Of a stretch of 64,000 nucleotides of DNA, positions 52,445-60,685 are shown piece by piece. Both the position numbers and the translations under genes were made by a program. Numbering within the stretch: the stretch's first letter is position 1; every line of letters starts with the position of its first letter. The notes beneath the pieces are model-generated. The model did no database searches, was not told the origin of the DNA, and saw nothing but the letters and a program-made list of their open reading frames with translations. This DNA is from Devosia enhydra (lineage in GTDB: Bacteria > Pseudomonadota > Alphaproteobacteria > Rhizobiales > Devosiaceae), in NCBI RefSeq assembly GCF_900119845.1, contig NZ_FPKU01000002.1, positions 777,381 to 841,380 on the forward strand, read 5' to 3'.

Positions 52445-53467
52445 ATGTCCCAAACCCCGCTGGCCCTGATGGTGGGCATGTCCGGCCTTGCGCTCACGGC
52501 GGAGGAAAAATCCTTCCTGCGCGACGCCAACCCCTTGGGCGTGTTCCTTTTTCGGCGCAATGTCGAGACGCCCGACCAGGTGCGCCGGCTCACCGCCGAA
52601 ATCCGCGAGGCGCTGGGGCGCGCCGATGCGCCGGTCTTCATCGATCAGGAAGGTGGGCCGGTCCAGCGGCTCGACAATGGCAATTGGCCGCGCTTTCGCA
52701 GCCTGGGGTCGTTCGGCGCCCTGGCCCGTAAGGATTTTGCGCTGGGGCAGCGGGCGCTGAGGCTCTCCACCCTCGCCATGGGCACCATCCTTGCCGACCT
52801 CGGCATCGATAGCGGCACGACCCCGGTCGTGGACCTGGCGCGCAAGGGCACGCACGACGTCATCGGCCAGCGCGCCTTCGGGGACGATCCCGATTTCGTT
52901 GCCGCGATGGGCCGGGTGGTCATCGACGGGATGCTCGAGGTCGGCGTCCTGCCGATCATGAAGCACATCCCGGGCTATGGGCGGGTGACGGTCGATCCGC
53001 ATTTCGACTGTCCGGTGGTCGATGCGAGCCTTGAGGACATGCGATCGAGCGATTTCAAGCCCTTCGCCGATCTCCGCCACAGTCCCTGGGCCATGGTGGC
53101 GCACCTGATCTTCACGCAGATCGATCCCGAACGCCCCGCCTCGGTTTCGCCCATCCTCTGCGATCTCATCCGCAGCGATATCGGCTATGACGGGGTGATG
53201 ATCACCGACTGCCTCTGCATGGAAGCGATATCGGGCACGCCGCCCGAGCGCGTCGCCGCTGCCCTCTTGGCAGGCTATGACGTGGCGCTTCTGAGCCATG
53301 GAGGGGTTCCGGTCTGGTCCAAGGCGGCAGAGGCCGCGCGCCCGGTCACGGACGAGACCCTCAAACGAATCGCCCGCGGAGAGAGCAAACGCGGTAGCCT
53401 CAGTGTCGACGTCGCCGCCCTTCATGGCGAAGTCGAAGAGATTTTCAGGGAGAATGGCTTCGCGTGA
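52445..53467 (+). CDS. nagZ: Glycoside hydrolase family 3, NagZ-like beta-N-acetylglucosaminidase
   Basis: A 340-residue cytosolic GH3 enzyme. It carries VFIDQEGGPVQRL (67-76 region), KHIPGYG (Lys173, His174), the DPH pair (Asp184, His186) that forms the NagZ acid/base dyad, and the nucleophile aspartate in MITDCLCM (Asp255). NagZ hydrolyses GlcNAc-anhydroMurNAc products during wall recycling. One difference is Tyr where NagZ usually has His in KHFPGHG. Sitting between transporter 3 and transporter 4 it suggests that one of them brings in muropeptides or chitooligosaccharides. Confidence 0.88.
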   Translation: MSQTPLALMVGMSGLALTAEEKSFLRDANPLGVFLFRRNVETPDQVRRLTAEIREALGRADAPVFIDQEGGPVQRLDNGNWPRFRSLGSFGALARKDFALGQRALRLSTLAMGTILADLGIDSGTTPVVDLARKGTHDVIGQRAFGDDPDFVAAMGRVVIDGMLEVGVLPIMKHIPGYGRVTVDPHFDCPVVDASLEDMRSSDFKPFADLRHSPWAMVAHLIFTQIDPERPASVSPILCDLIRSDIGYDGVMITDCLCMEAISGTPPERVAAALLAGYDVALLSHGGVPVWSKAAEAARPVTDETLKRIARGESKRGSLSVDVAALHGEVEEIFRENGFA

Positions 53468-53501
53468 CGCGGTGCCGGCATCAAGGGAAGGGAGATCCCA
53501 A

Positions 53502-55157
53502 GTGTTGAAGAGCAAGCTGATCGTCGCGGCCGCACTGGCCGTCGGCATGGCGGCGCCCGCGAGTGCCCAGGCGGTTCTGACCGTCAGCTCGGAGCAGACC
53601 ACGACCTGGGTGCGCAACTTCAATCCGTTCGGGCAGACCTCGGCCCGCGCCACCACGCTCGATTTCATCTACGAGCCCTTGGTGATCTTCAACCGGCGCG
53701 ATGCCGGGCGGCCCAATTTCCGCCTTGCCGAGAGCTTCGAGCTGGCCGACGACCTCAATTCCATCACCTTCACTCTGCGCGAGGGGTTGAAATGGTCGGA
53801 CGGCGAAGCGCTCACCGCCGATGATGTGGTTTTCACCTATGACTACATCAGGAAATTCCCGGCGCTCGACTTCATCTCGGTTTCGGCGCTGCTGTCCTCG
53901 GTGGAAAAGGTCGACGAGCGCACCGTGCGCTTCAATCTCGCCGAGCCCAATTCGCTGATCGCCAATACGCTCGTGGGCATGCCCATTGTGCCCGAGCATA
54001 TCTGGTCATCGATCACCGAGCCGGTGACCTTTGCCAACGAGAACCCCGTTGGCTCGGGGCCGATGACCGAGATCGCGCGCTTTACCCCCCAGGTCTATGA
54101 GCAGTGCCGCAACCCCCATTACTGGGATGCCGCCAATCTCGCCGTCGACTGCCTGCGGCTGCCGCAGCTGGCCGACAATCCGCAGGTTCTGGCCGCGCTC
54201 GCCAATGGCACGCTCGACTGGGCGACGAGCTTCATTCCCGATATCGACAACACCTTCGTCGCCAAGGACCCCGAGCACCACAAATACTGGTTCAACCCGT
54301 CGAGTCTCGTCTCCTACTCGTTCAATCTCGAAACGGCCGACGAGAACAATGCCAAGGCCTTTAACGACGTGCAGTTCCGGCGCGCCGTCAGCATGCTGGT
54401 CGATCGCCAGACCATCATCGACATTGCCGGCTATGGCTATCCGCTGATCAACGAGGACCCCTCGATGCTGGGGGAGACCTACAAGTCCTTCTCCAACCCG
54501 GAAGTGGCGGCGCGGTTCGGGCAGTATGGCAAGTTCGATCCAGACGCTGCCAAGGCGCTGCTCGATGAAGCCGGCTATGCCGATGCCAATGGCGACGGGT
54601 TCCGCGACAATCCCGATGGCACGCCGATCGCCATAGACATCGAGATTCCCAATGGCTGGACCGACTGGATCGATGCAGTCCAGATCACCATGGAAAGCCT
54701 CAAGGATGCCGGGCTCAACGTCAAGATGAGCACCCCCGAAGCCGCCGTGTGGACCGCCGACCTCATCGAAGCGAAATATTCGATGACGCTCAATGCGCTG
54801 GCGTCCTCGTTCAATCCCTATTTCCCCTATCGCCGCTCGTTCAACCCGGATGATTTCGGCAAGAGCCGGTTCTCGGCCCAGCGCTGGACCGATCCGCGCG
54901 TCATGGAGCTGCTCAACCAGTATACCCGCATCAAGGACCCGGCCGAGCAGAAGGCGATCATGGATGAGATCCAGTTGATCGTGGCGGAGAACATGCCGGT
55001 GATCCCGGTCTATAACAGCCCGGCCTTCTACCAGTACAACACCAAGCGCTTTTCGGGCTGGGCAAGTACCGAGAACCCGTTCGTGTCTCCGGTGGTCTCC
55101 AATGCCAATCCGGCGCGGCTGATCCAGCTCCTGGCCCTCAGGCCAGTTGCCCAGTAA
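53502..55157 (+). CDS. ABC transporter 4: solute-binding protein (SBP_bac_5)
   Basis: A 551-residue exported binding protein in normal order. The start is the GTG at 53502 with GGGAG 8 nt upstream and a signal peptide ending PASA at about 22. Marks: WVRNFNPFGQ, ITFTLREGLKWSDGEALTADDVVFTYD, NPVGSGPMTEIARF, DVQFRRAVSMLVDRQTI, DPDAAKALLDEAGYADANGDG and NMPVIPVYNSPAFYQ. DAxGDG near the LLDEAGY region is common in sugar-oligomer-binding members (cellobiose-type). 34 nt after the NagZ-like gene, so probably in the same transcript. Confidence 0.9.
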   Translation: MLKSKLIVAAALAVGMAAPASAQAVLTVSSEQTTTWVRNFNPFGQTSARATTLDFIYEPLVIFNRRDAGRPNFRLAESFELADDLNSITFTLREGLKWSDGEALTADDVVFTYDYIRKFPALDFISVSALLSSVEKVDERTVRFNLAEPNSLIANTLVGMPIVPEHIWSSITEPVTFANENPVGSGPMTEIARFTPQVYEQCRNPHYWDAANLAVDCLRLPQLADNPQVLAALANGTLDWATSFIPDIDNTFVAKDPEHHKYWFNPSSLVSYSFNLETADENNAKAFNDVQFRRAVSMLVDRQTIIDIAGYGYPLINEDPSMLGETYKSFSNPEVAARFGQYGKFDPDAAKALLDEAGYADANGDGFRDNPDGTPIAIDIEIPNGWTDWIDAVQITMESLKDAGLNVKMSTPEAAVWTADLIEAKYSMTLNALASSFNPYFPYRRSFNPDDFGKSRFSAQRWTDPRVMELLNQYTRIKDPAEQKAIMDEIQLIVAENMPVIPVYNSPAFYQYNTKRFSGWASTENPFVSPVVSNANPARLIQLLALRPVAQ

Positions 55158-55166
55158 GCTCCTCAG

Positions 55167-55193
55167 GGGATGGCGCGCGGGCCGCGCCGTCCC
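55167..55193 (+). terminator. Hairpin between binding-protein and permease genes (transporter 4)
   Basis: GGGA-T-GGCGCG / CGCGCC-G-TCCC forms an 11-bp stem with one U-G wobble and a 5-nt loop, 9 nt past the SBP stop. Same relative position as in the other three systems. Confidence 0.7.
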
Positions 55194-55235
55194 TTCTGAT
55201 GTGCGGCGGCCACTCCTCTCAAGGACACCGGCGGG

Positions 55236-56213
55236 ATGATCTTTCTGCTCCGACGCCTCGCCTTTTACCTTGCGGCCTTTCTCGCGGCGGCGACGATCAA
55301 CTTCTTCCTGCCGCGCCTGATGCCGGGCGATCCCATCCGCATGATGTTCGCCAGCGCTGGCTCCGAGTTGTCGCTCGAAAACCTCAATGCGCTCAAGCTC
55401 ACCTTCGGCTTCATCGATGCGCCGATCGGCGAGCAGTATCTCGCCTATCTCAGAAGCGTCTTCACCGGTGACCTCGGGCGCTCGATCAAGTATTTCCCGC
55501 TGCCAGTGACCGATCTTTTAGGCCGTGCGCTGGTCTGGACGGTGGGGCTCGTCGGCATCGCGACGCTCCTGAGCTTTTCGCTCGGCACCTTTCTCGGCGT
55601 CATGGCGGCCTGGCATCGGGGCACGCGGCTCGATACGGCCGTGTCGCTGTCGTCGATCTTTGCCAGTTCGGTGCCGGCCGTGGTCGTGTCGCTGATCATG
55701 CTCTTTGTCTTCGGCTACACGCTGGGCTGGTTTCCCAATGGCTATGCCGCCGATCCGATGCTCGATCCGGCCTGGAGCTGGACCTATCTTTCGAGCGTCA
55801 TCTATCACGGCACGCTGCCGATGCTGACGCTGGTCATCGTGCTGACCGGCGGGTTCGCGGTGACCATGCGCAACAACATGATCAACCTCCTGGGCGAGGA
55901 TTATATCGTGATGGGGCGGGCCAAGGGCTTGTCGGACCAACGCGTCATGCTCTGGTATGCGGCGCGCAATGCGCTTTTGCCCACCGTCTCGGCGCTGGCG
56001 ATTTCGCTCGGCTCGGTGCTGGGGGGCTCGCTCGTGGCCGAAGTGGTCTATAACTACCCCGGCCTCGGCAACACCCTCTACCAGGCGATCCTCGCGCGCG
56101 ATTATCCGGTGATCCAGGGGCAGCTGCTGATCATGACCGGGGCGATGCTGGTGGCCAATTTCCTCGTCGATCTGAGCTATGTGCTGCTCGATCCGCGCCT
56201 CAAGCGGGCCTGA
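55236..56213 (+). CDS. ABC transporter 4: permease, DppB-like
   Basis: A 325-residue permease starting MIFLLRRLAFYLAAFLAAAT, with PRLMPGDPIRMMFA, the EAA loop NNMINLLGEDYIVMGRAKGL and end LLDPRLKRA. Six or so TM segments. It is followed 3 nt later by the DppC-like gene. Confidence 0.91.
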   Translation: MIFLLRRLAFYLAAFLAAATINFFLPRLMPGDPIRMMFASAGSELSLENLNALKLTFGFIDAPIGEQYLAYLRSVFTGDLGRSIKYFPLPVTDLLGRALVWTVGLVGIATLLSFSLGTFLGVMAAWHRGTRLDTAVSLSSIFASSVPAVVVSLIMLFVFGYTLGWFPNGYAADPMLDPAWSWTYLSSVIYHGTLPMLTLVIVLTGGFAVTMRNNMINLLGEDYIVMGRAKGLSDQRVMLWYAARNALLPTVSALAISLGSVLGGSLVAEVVYNYPGLGNTLYQAILARDYPVIQGQLLIMTGAMLVANFLVDLSYVLLDPRLKRA

Positions 56214-56216
56214 GCC

Positions 56217-57104
56217 ATGAGCTTGCTCCAAGGGCTGCTGCGCAACAGGAAGGCGCTGGTCGGCGCCGGCATCCTCATCGTCATCGTGCTGTTGGCGATC
56301 TTTGCGCCGCTGCTGACCGAATATGGCCCGACCCAGCGCGTCGGCCGGCCGCACCAGCCGCCATCGGCCGACCATTGGCTGGGCACGACGCGGCTGGGCT
56401 ACGACGTCTTCACCCGCCTTCTCTATGGCGCGCGGGTCTCGCTGGCGGTTGGTTTCGGAGCCGGCCTGCTGATCACGGTGATCGGCACCGTGCTCGGCAT
56501 CATCGCGGGCTACAAGGGCGGCGTCGTGGACGAGGTGATCACGTTTTTCACCAACATGATCCTCGTCATCCCCAACCTGCCGCTGCTTCTGGTGCTGGCC
56601 GCCTTTATCGGGCAGGCCAGCCCTCTGGTCATCGCCATCATCCTGGGCTTCACGTCATGGGCCTGGGGCGTACGGGTGACGCGCTCCGAGACGCTGTCGA
56701 TCCGGCAGCGCGATTTCGTCAAATCGGCCGAGATGCTGGGGGAATCGAGCTGGCGCATCATGAGCTTCGAGATCTTCCCGAACCTCATCTCCATCGTCGG
56801 CATCAATTTCATCGGCAGCGTGATCTTCGCGGTGATCACCGAAGCGACGCTCGAATTCCTCGGGCTCGGAGACCCCAACACGGTCTCCTGGGGCATCATG
56901 CTCTACAACGCGCAGAATGCCTCGGCGCTCTCGGTGGGGGCGTGGTGGGAGCTGCTGACGCCCTGCGTCGCCCTTGCTGTGCTGGGGCTCGGGCTGGCGC
57001 TGCTCAATTTCGCCATCGACGAAATCGCCAATCCGCGGCTGCGCACCGGCGGCATGCTGGCCCGCTGGGTGGGGCTCGTGCGCGCCGGGGAGGGGAGACT
57101 GTGA
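56217..57104 (+). CDS. ABC transporter 4: permease, DppC-like
   Basis: A 295-residue permease with TM1 at about 14-34 (ALVGAGILIVIVLLAIFAPL), WLGTTRLGYDVFTRLLYG and the EAA-like loop RSETLSIRQRDFVKSAEMLG. The usual GTDxxGRD motif is GTTRLGYD here. C-terminus extends about 20 residues past the last TM (GGMLARWVGLVRAGEG). Overlaps the ATPase gene as GTGA. Confidence 0.91.
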   Translation: MSLLQGLLRNRKALVGAGILIVIVLLAIFAPLLTEYGPTQRVGRPHQPPSADHWLGTTRLGYDVFTRLLYGARVSLAVGFGAGLLITVIGTVLGIIAGYKGGVVDEVITFFTNMILVIPNLPLLLVLAAFIGQASPLVIAIILGFTSWAWGVRVTRSETLSIRQRDFVKSAEMLGESSWRIMSFEIFPNLISIVGINFIGSVIFAVITEATLEFLGLGDPNTVSWGIMLYNAQNASALSVGAWWELLTPCVALAVLGLGLALLNFAIDEIANPRLRTGGMLARWVGLVRAGEGRL

Positions 57105-57919
57105 GCGAGCCCGTCCTCTCGATCCGCAACCTCTCCATCGACTATGTCGGGCAGGCCGGGGATTTCCGCGCGGTCAGGAATGTCAGCTTCGACATCGGAC
57201 CGGGGGAGTTTTTCGGGCTGGCCGGAGAATCGGGGTGCGGCAAGAGCACGATCGCCTTCGCCATCAGCCGCCTGCATCGCCCGCCGGCCCTGATCCGCAC
57301 GGGCAGCCGGATCCTTGTGGGCGGTCGCGACGTGCTCAGCCTCGATCCCGCCGCTCTGCGCGCCCTGCGCTGGCGCGAGGTGGCGATGGTGTTCCAGAGC
57401 GCGATGAACTCGCTCAATCCGGTGCTGACCATCGAGACCCAGTTTTACGACGTGCTCAGCACCCATGCGGGCCTGTCGCGGGCCGCCTCGCGCGAGCGGG
57501 CCGCCGAGATGCTGGAGCTTGTCGGCATCCCGGCCGACCGGCTTTCGGCCTATCCGCACCAGTTGTCGGGGGGCATGCGGCAGCGTGTGGTGATCGCCAT
57601 CTGCCTGTCGCTGTCGCCCAAACTGATCATCATGGATGAACCCACCACCGCGCTCGACGTGGTGGTGCAGCGTGAAATCCTCGAACGCATCCACAGGCTG
57701 CGGCAGAAACTGGGGTTTTCGGTGCTGTTCATCACGCATGATCTGGCGCTGATGGTGCAGGTCAGCGATCGCATCGGCATCATGCTCGAAGGCGAACTGG
57801 TCGAGGTCAATGAGGCGCGCGCGATCTACACCGATCCGCGCCACGCCTACACCAAAAAGCTCTGGGCCTCGATCCCGAGGCTTTCGGGCGGCCGGACGCT
57901 CGGGGATGCTGCGCGATGA
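57101..57919 (+). CDS. ABC transporter 4: ATPase, DppD-like, short form
   Basis: A 272-residue ATPase with GTG start overlapping the upstream stop (GTGA). Walker [10 protein letters not shown], signature HQLSGGMRQRVVIAICL, Walker [15 protein letters not shown] and H-loop FITHDLALM. It lacks the C-terminal Cys extension of transporters 1-3. The next gene start overlaps its stop by 4 nt. Confidence 0.91.
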   Translation: MSEPVLSIRNLSIDYVGQAGDFRAVRNVSFDIGPGEFFGLAGESGCGKSTIAFAISRLHRPPALIRTGSRILVGGRDVLSLDPAALRALRWREVAMVFQSAMNSLNPVLTIETQFYDVLSTHAGLSRAASRERAAEMLELVGIPADRLSAYPHQLSGGMRQRVVIAICLSLSPKLIIMDEPTTALDVVVQREILERIHRLRQKLGFSVLFITHDLALMVQVSDRIGIMLEGELVEVNEARAIYTDPRHAYTKKLWASIPRLSGGRTLGDAAR

Positions 57920-58818
57920 GTGCCGAGCCGGCCATCCTTGCCCTCGAGGCGGTGTCGAAAGGCTTCGGGCGCGGCGACACCCGCGTCACGGCGGCGCGAA
58001 GTCTTTCGCTGGCGCTCCATCGCGGCCGCACGCTGGCGCTGGTGGGCGAAAGCGGGTCCGGCAAGACCACGGCAGCCCGCCTCCTGATGCGGGAATATGC
58101 GCCCGACGAAGGGCGCCTGCTGTTTCGGGGCGCGCCTGTCGAGGCGGGCGGGCTCAAGGCCTATCGCCGCGCCGTGCAGATGGTGTTCCAGGATCCGTTC
58201 TCGTCGCTCAACCCGGTCCATACCGTCCGCTATCATCTGGAGCGGCCGCTGCGCCTCCATCAGCCGGCGCTCGGGGGCAAAGAGCGGCAAGCGGCGATCG
58301 CGGAGCTTTTGACGCGCGTGCGGCTCGATCCGGTCGCGATCGCACCCAAATATCCGCACGAGCTTTCGGGCGGGCAGCGCCAGCGCATCAGCATCGCGCG
58401 GGCGCTTGCCGTCAATCCCGAGGTCATCATCGCCGACGAGCCGACCTCGATGCTCGACGTCTCGGTGCGGCTGGGCATCCTCAACCTTCTCAACGACATG
58501 AAGGCAGAGCTCGGCCTCGCGCTCCTCTACATCACCCATGATATCGCCACCGCCCGCTACGTGGCCGAGGACATCATGGTGATGTATTCAGGCCAGGTGG
58601 TGGAATGGGGCGCAACCGAAAGCGTGCTGGGCAGTCCCAAGCATGCCTATACGCGCCTGCTGCTCTCGGCAGTGCCCGACCCCGACAGGCCGTTCGGTGA
58701 TGGGCGGATCGCGGACGAGCCGGGCCAGATCGATTCCATCCGCCAGCGCGCGGCTTTGCCCCAGACCGAAATCCGGACGGTCAGCCCGACCCATTTCGTG
58801 CGCCTGATGCCGGACTGA
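57916..58818 (+). CDS. ABC transporter 4: ATPase, DppF-like
   Basis: A 300-residue ATPase. Walker A GESGSGKTT, signature HELSGGQRQRISIARAL, Walker B VIIADEPTSMLDVS and H-loop YITHDIATA. C-terminal tail of about 60 residues lacks the Cys motif and ends THFVRLMPD. Completes transporter 4 and converges on the NlpC/P60 gene with a 17-bp gap. Confidence 0.92.
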   Translation: MSAEPAILALEAVSKGFGRGDTRVTAARSLSLALHRGRTLALVGESGSGKTTAARLLMREYAPDEGRLLFRGAPVEAGGLKAYRRAVQMVFQDPFSSLNPVHTVRYHLERPLRLHQPALGGKERQAAIAELLTRVRLDPVAIAPKYPHELSGGQRQRISIARALAVNPEVIIADEPTSMLDVSVRLGILNLLNDMKAELGLALLYITHDIATARYVAEDIMVMYSGQVVEWGATESVLGSPKHAYTRLLLSAVPDPDRPFGDGRIADEPGQIDSIRQRAALPQTEIRTVSPTHFVRLMPD

Positions 58819-58835
58819 CAGGCCTGCGCCGCCGA

Positions 58836-59666
58836 TCAGGGCCGTCGGAAGCCGGTAGGGTCGCCACCACCCGACCGGGCGGTGCGCGCGATGGCTTCGG
58901 CGAGCGGCTCGATCACCACCTGCATGTGCCAGCCGCTGGCATGAGTGATGTGGGTTTCGTTCACCATCATCGCCACATGGCCGCGCCAGAACACGAGGTC
59001 GCCGCGCGTCGGCACATCGACCGGGCTGCCCAGTAAGGCCTGCTGGTCGCTGTCGCGCGGACAGGTTTTTCCGCACGCATAAAAGGCCTGCTGCACGAGG
59101 CCCGAGCAATCGAGCCCCAGGCTCTGCCGCCCGCCCCAGAGATACGGGGTGCCGACGAAGCGTTCTGCAACCGCCACCGGCTCAGGCTCGGGCTGATCGA
59201 TCGGGGCGAGATGTTCGGCGATGAACCAGCCACCGCTGGTCCTGACGAAACGGCCGTCGCGGCCCTCGTCCGTCACCAGCGCATTCATCGAATAGAGCCC
59301 GGTCGGCGGTGCCTTTATGCTGGGGGCCGCATAGGCATAGGTGCGCAGTGCCCTCACGGTATGGGTGGCGGTGCGCGATGGTTCGCCAAGCGCAGCGGCT
59401 TCGAGATAGCCGACATAGCCGTCGCGCACCGCCTGCCCCAAGGCCCAGCCTTCCGCGATGTCGAGCACCGCGAAATCTTCCCCGAACAGCAACTGGTCGA
59501 GCTGCTCGCCATCCGCGGCGGGCGTGCGCCGCAGCGGCGCGAAGGGGACAATGGCTTGGTGAGCGATCGTCTCGACATACCGCTCTGCCGGTACGATGCC
59601 TTGCAGCGATCGGGCCGCCAGCCCATCGCGCATGAGGGTGAGGCGCGGATCGAACGCGGCGCTCAT
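58836..59666 (-). CDS. NlpC/P60 family cysteine peptidase (C40)
   Basis: A 276-residue protein. The N-terminal part (about 30-155) looks like two SH3b-like wall-binding units (PFAPLRRTPAADGE, GYVGYLEAAAL). The catalytic domain (about 165-265) has FVGTPYLWGGRQSLGLDCSGL with Cys187, His230 in RGHVAMMV and His242 in HASGWH. NlpC/P60 enzymes cut D-Glu-diaminopimelate or Ala-Glu bonds in wall peptides. No signal peptide is seen, so it may be a cytosolic muropeptide-trimming dipeptidyl-peptidase of the YkfC type. Its start overlaps the MepA stop by 4 nt. Confidence 0.88.
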   Translation of the reverse strand: MSAAFDPRLTLMRDGLAARSLQGIVPAERYVETIAHQAIVPFAPLRRTPAADGEQLDQLLFGEDFAVLDIAEGWALGQAVRDGYVGYLEAAALGEPSRTATHTVRALRTYAYAAPSIKAPPTGLYSMNALVTDEGRDGRFVRTSGGWFIAEHLAPIDQPEPEPVAVAERFVGTPYLWGGRQSLGLDCSGLVQQAFYACGKTCPRDSDQQALLGSPVDVPTRGDLVFWRGHVAMMVNETHITHASGWHMQVVIEPLAEAIARTARSGGGDPTGFRRP

Positions 59667-60535
59667 CGTTCGGTGAGCACGGCTGTGCAGGCCTGCGGCA
59701 GGTCGGCCATGGTCAGGGGCTTTCCCGGCGGGCTGGTGCTGGGGCGATAGGGCTCCTCGGTGAACCAGTAATCGAGGTCGTCGCCGCAGCCATCCCCGGG
59801 CGGGATCGGGGCCTGGTTTAGGCAGTCCGCTGCGCCGGCCGGGCAGGAGAGCCGGACATGGATGTGGTCGTCATGGCCGTACCAGGGCCGCACCTTGCGC
59901 AGGAAGCTGGGGTCGCGCCAGGTGATGGCGCAGAGCGATTTCTTGATCCCCGGCGCCACGAAGATGCGCTCCACCTCCGGCAGTTGCGCGGCGCGATAGA
60001 TCAGCAGCCGCTGGCCTTCCCCGAAACGGGCCGGATCGATCTGGCGCGTGCCTTTTTTCAGCATCGAGCGGGCCGAAATCTCTTCGCGTTCCCTGGCGGT
60101 CAGGGTTCGCGTCGGCATCGGCTCGAGCCAGAGGTCGACGTCGAGCCCGCTCTGGTGCGAGGCGTGGCCGCTGCGCATCGGGCCGCCGCGCGCCTGCCCC
60201 ATATCGCCCACGAGGATGCCGGGCCAGCCATCCTGCTGAACCGAGTGCGCGATCTTTTCGATGGCCGAGACCAGTTCAGGGGCGCCCCAGCGCCGGTCGC
60301 GCGAGAGCCGCATGGCCTGCCAGCCCGGCCCGTCAGCAGGCAATTGCACGGCTCCGGCCACGCAGCCGCGGGAATAGCCGCCTACCGGCTGCGATTGTCC
60401 GGCGGTGGGCTGGCGCTGCGCTCCGAAGAGGTCGCGCGCCTCCTGCTGGGCGTGGGCCGGCGTGCCGAGTGCCATGATGAGGACCAGCATCAGTGAGGCA
60501 CATCGTCCGAGGCGAAGACGGCTCATGATCGGCAT
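59663..60535 (-). CDS. mepA: Penicillin-insensitive murein DD-endopeptidase MepA
   Basis: A 290-residue secreted zinc endopeptidase of the LAS family. Signal peptide about 1-29 (cleavage after AHA). Zinc ligands and active site: RSGHASHQSGLDVDLW (His124, Asp132/134) and YGHDDHIHVRL (His221, His224, His226). Two further Cys pairs suit a periplasmic fold. MepA cleaves D-Ala-DAP crosslinks. The operon with NlpC/P60 suggests wall-peptide turnover. ATG at 60526 is an alternative start. Confidence 0.93.
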   Translation of the reverse strand: MPIMSRLRLGRCASLMLVLIMALGTPAHAQQEARDLFGAQRQPTAGQSQPVGGYSRGCVAGAVQLPADGPGWQAMRLSRDRRWGAPELVSAIEKIAHSVQQDGWPGILVGDMGQARGGPMRSGHASHQSGLDVDLWLEPMPTRTLTAREREEISARSMLKKGTRQIDPARFGEGQRLLIYRAAQLPEVERIFVAPGIKKSLCAITWRDPSFLRKVRPWYGHDDHIHVRLSCPAGAADCLNQAPIPPGDGCGDDLDYWFTEEPYRPSTSPPGKPLTMADLPQACTAVLTER

Positions 60536-60685
60536 GGCTGTGAATCACTCCCTCGGGGTCGGCGCGCCCGCTTCACGCACAGGGTGCATGTCGCAAACAG
60601 GGAAGACAATGGGCCTGGGTTTTGATACCTCGCCCCTCGCACGCTTCCGCCCCCGGAAGCTCCCGGTCCGGACTGTGAAGAGCCC

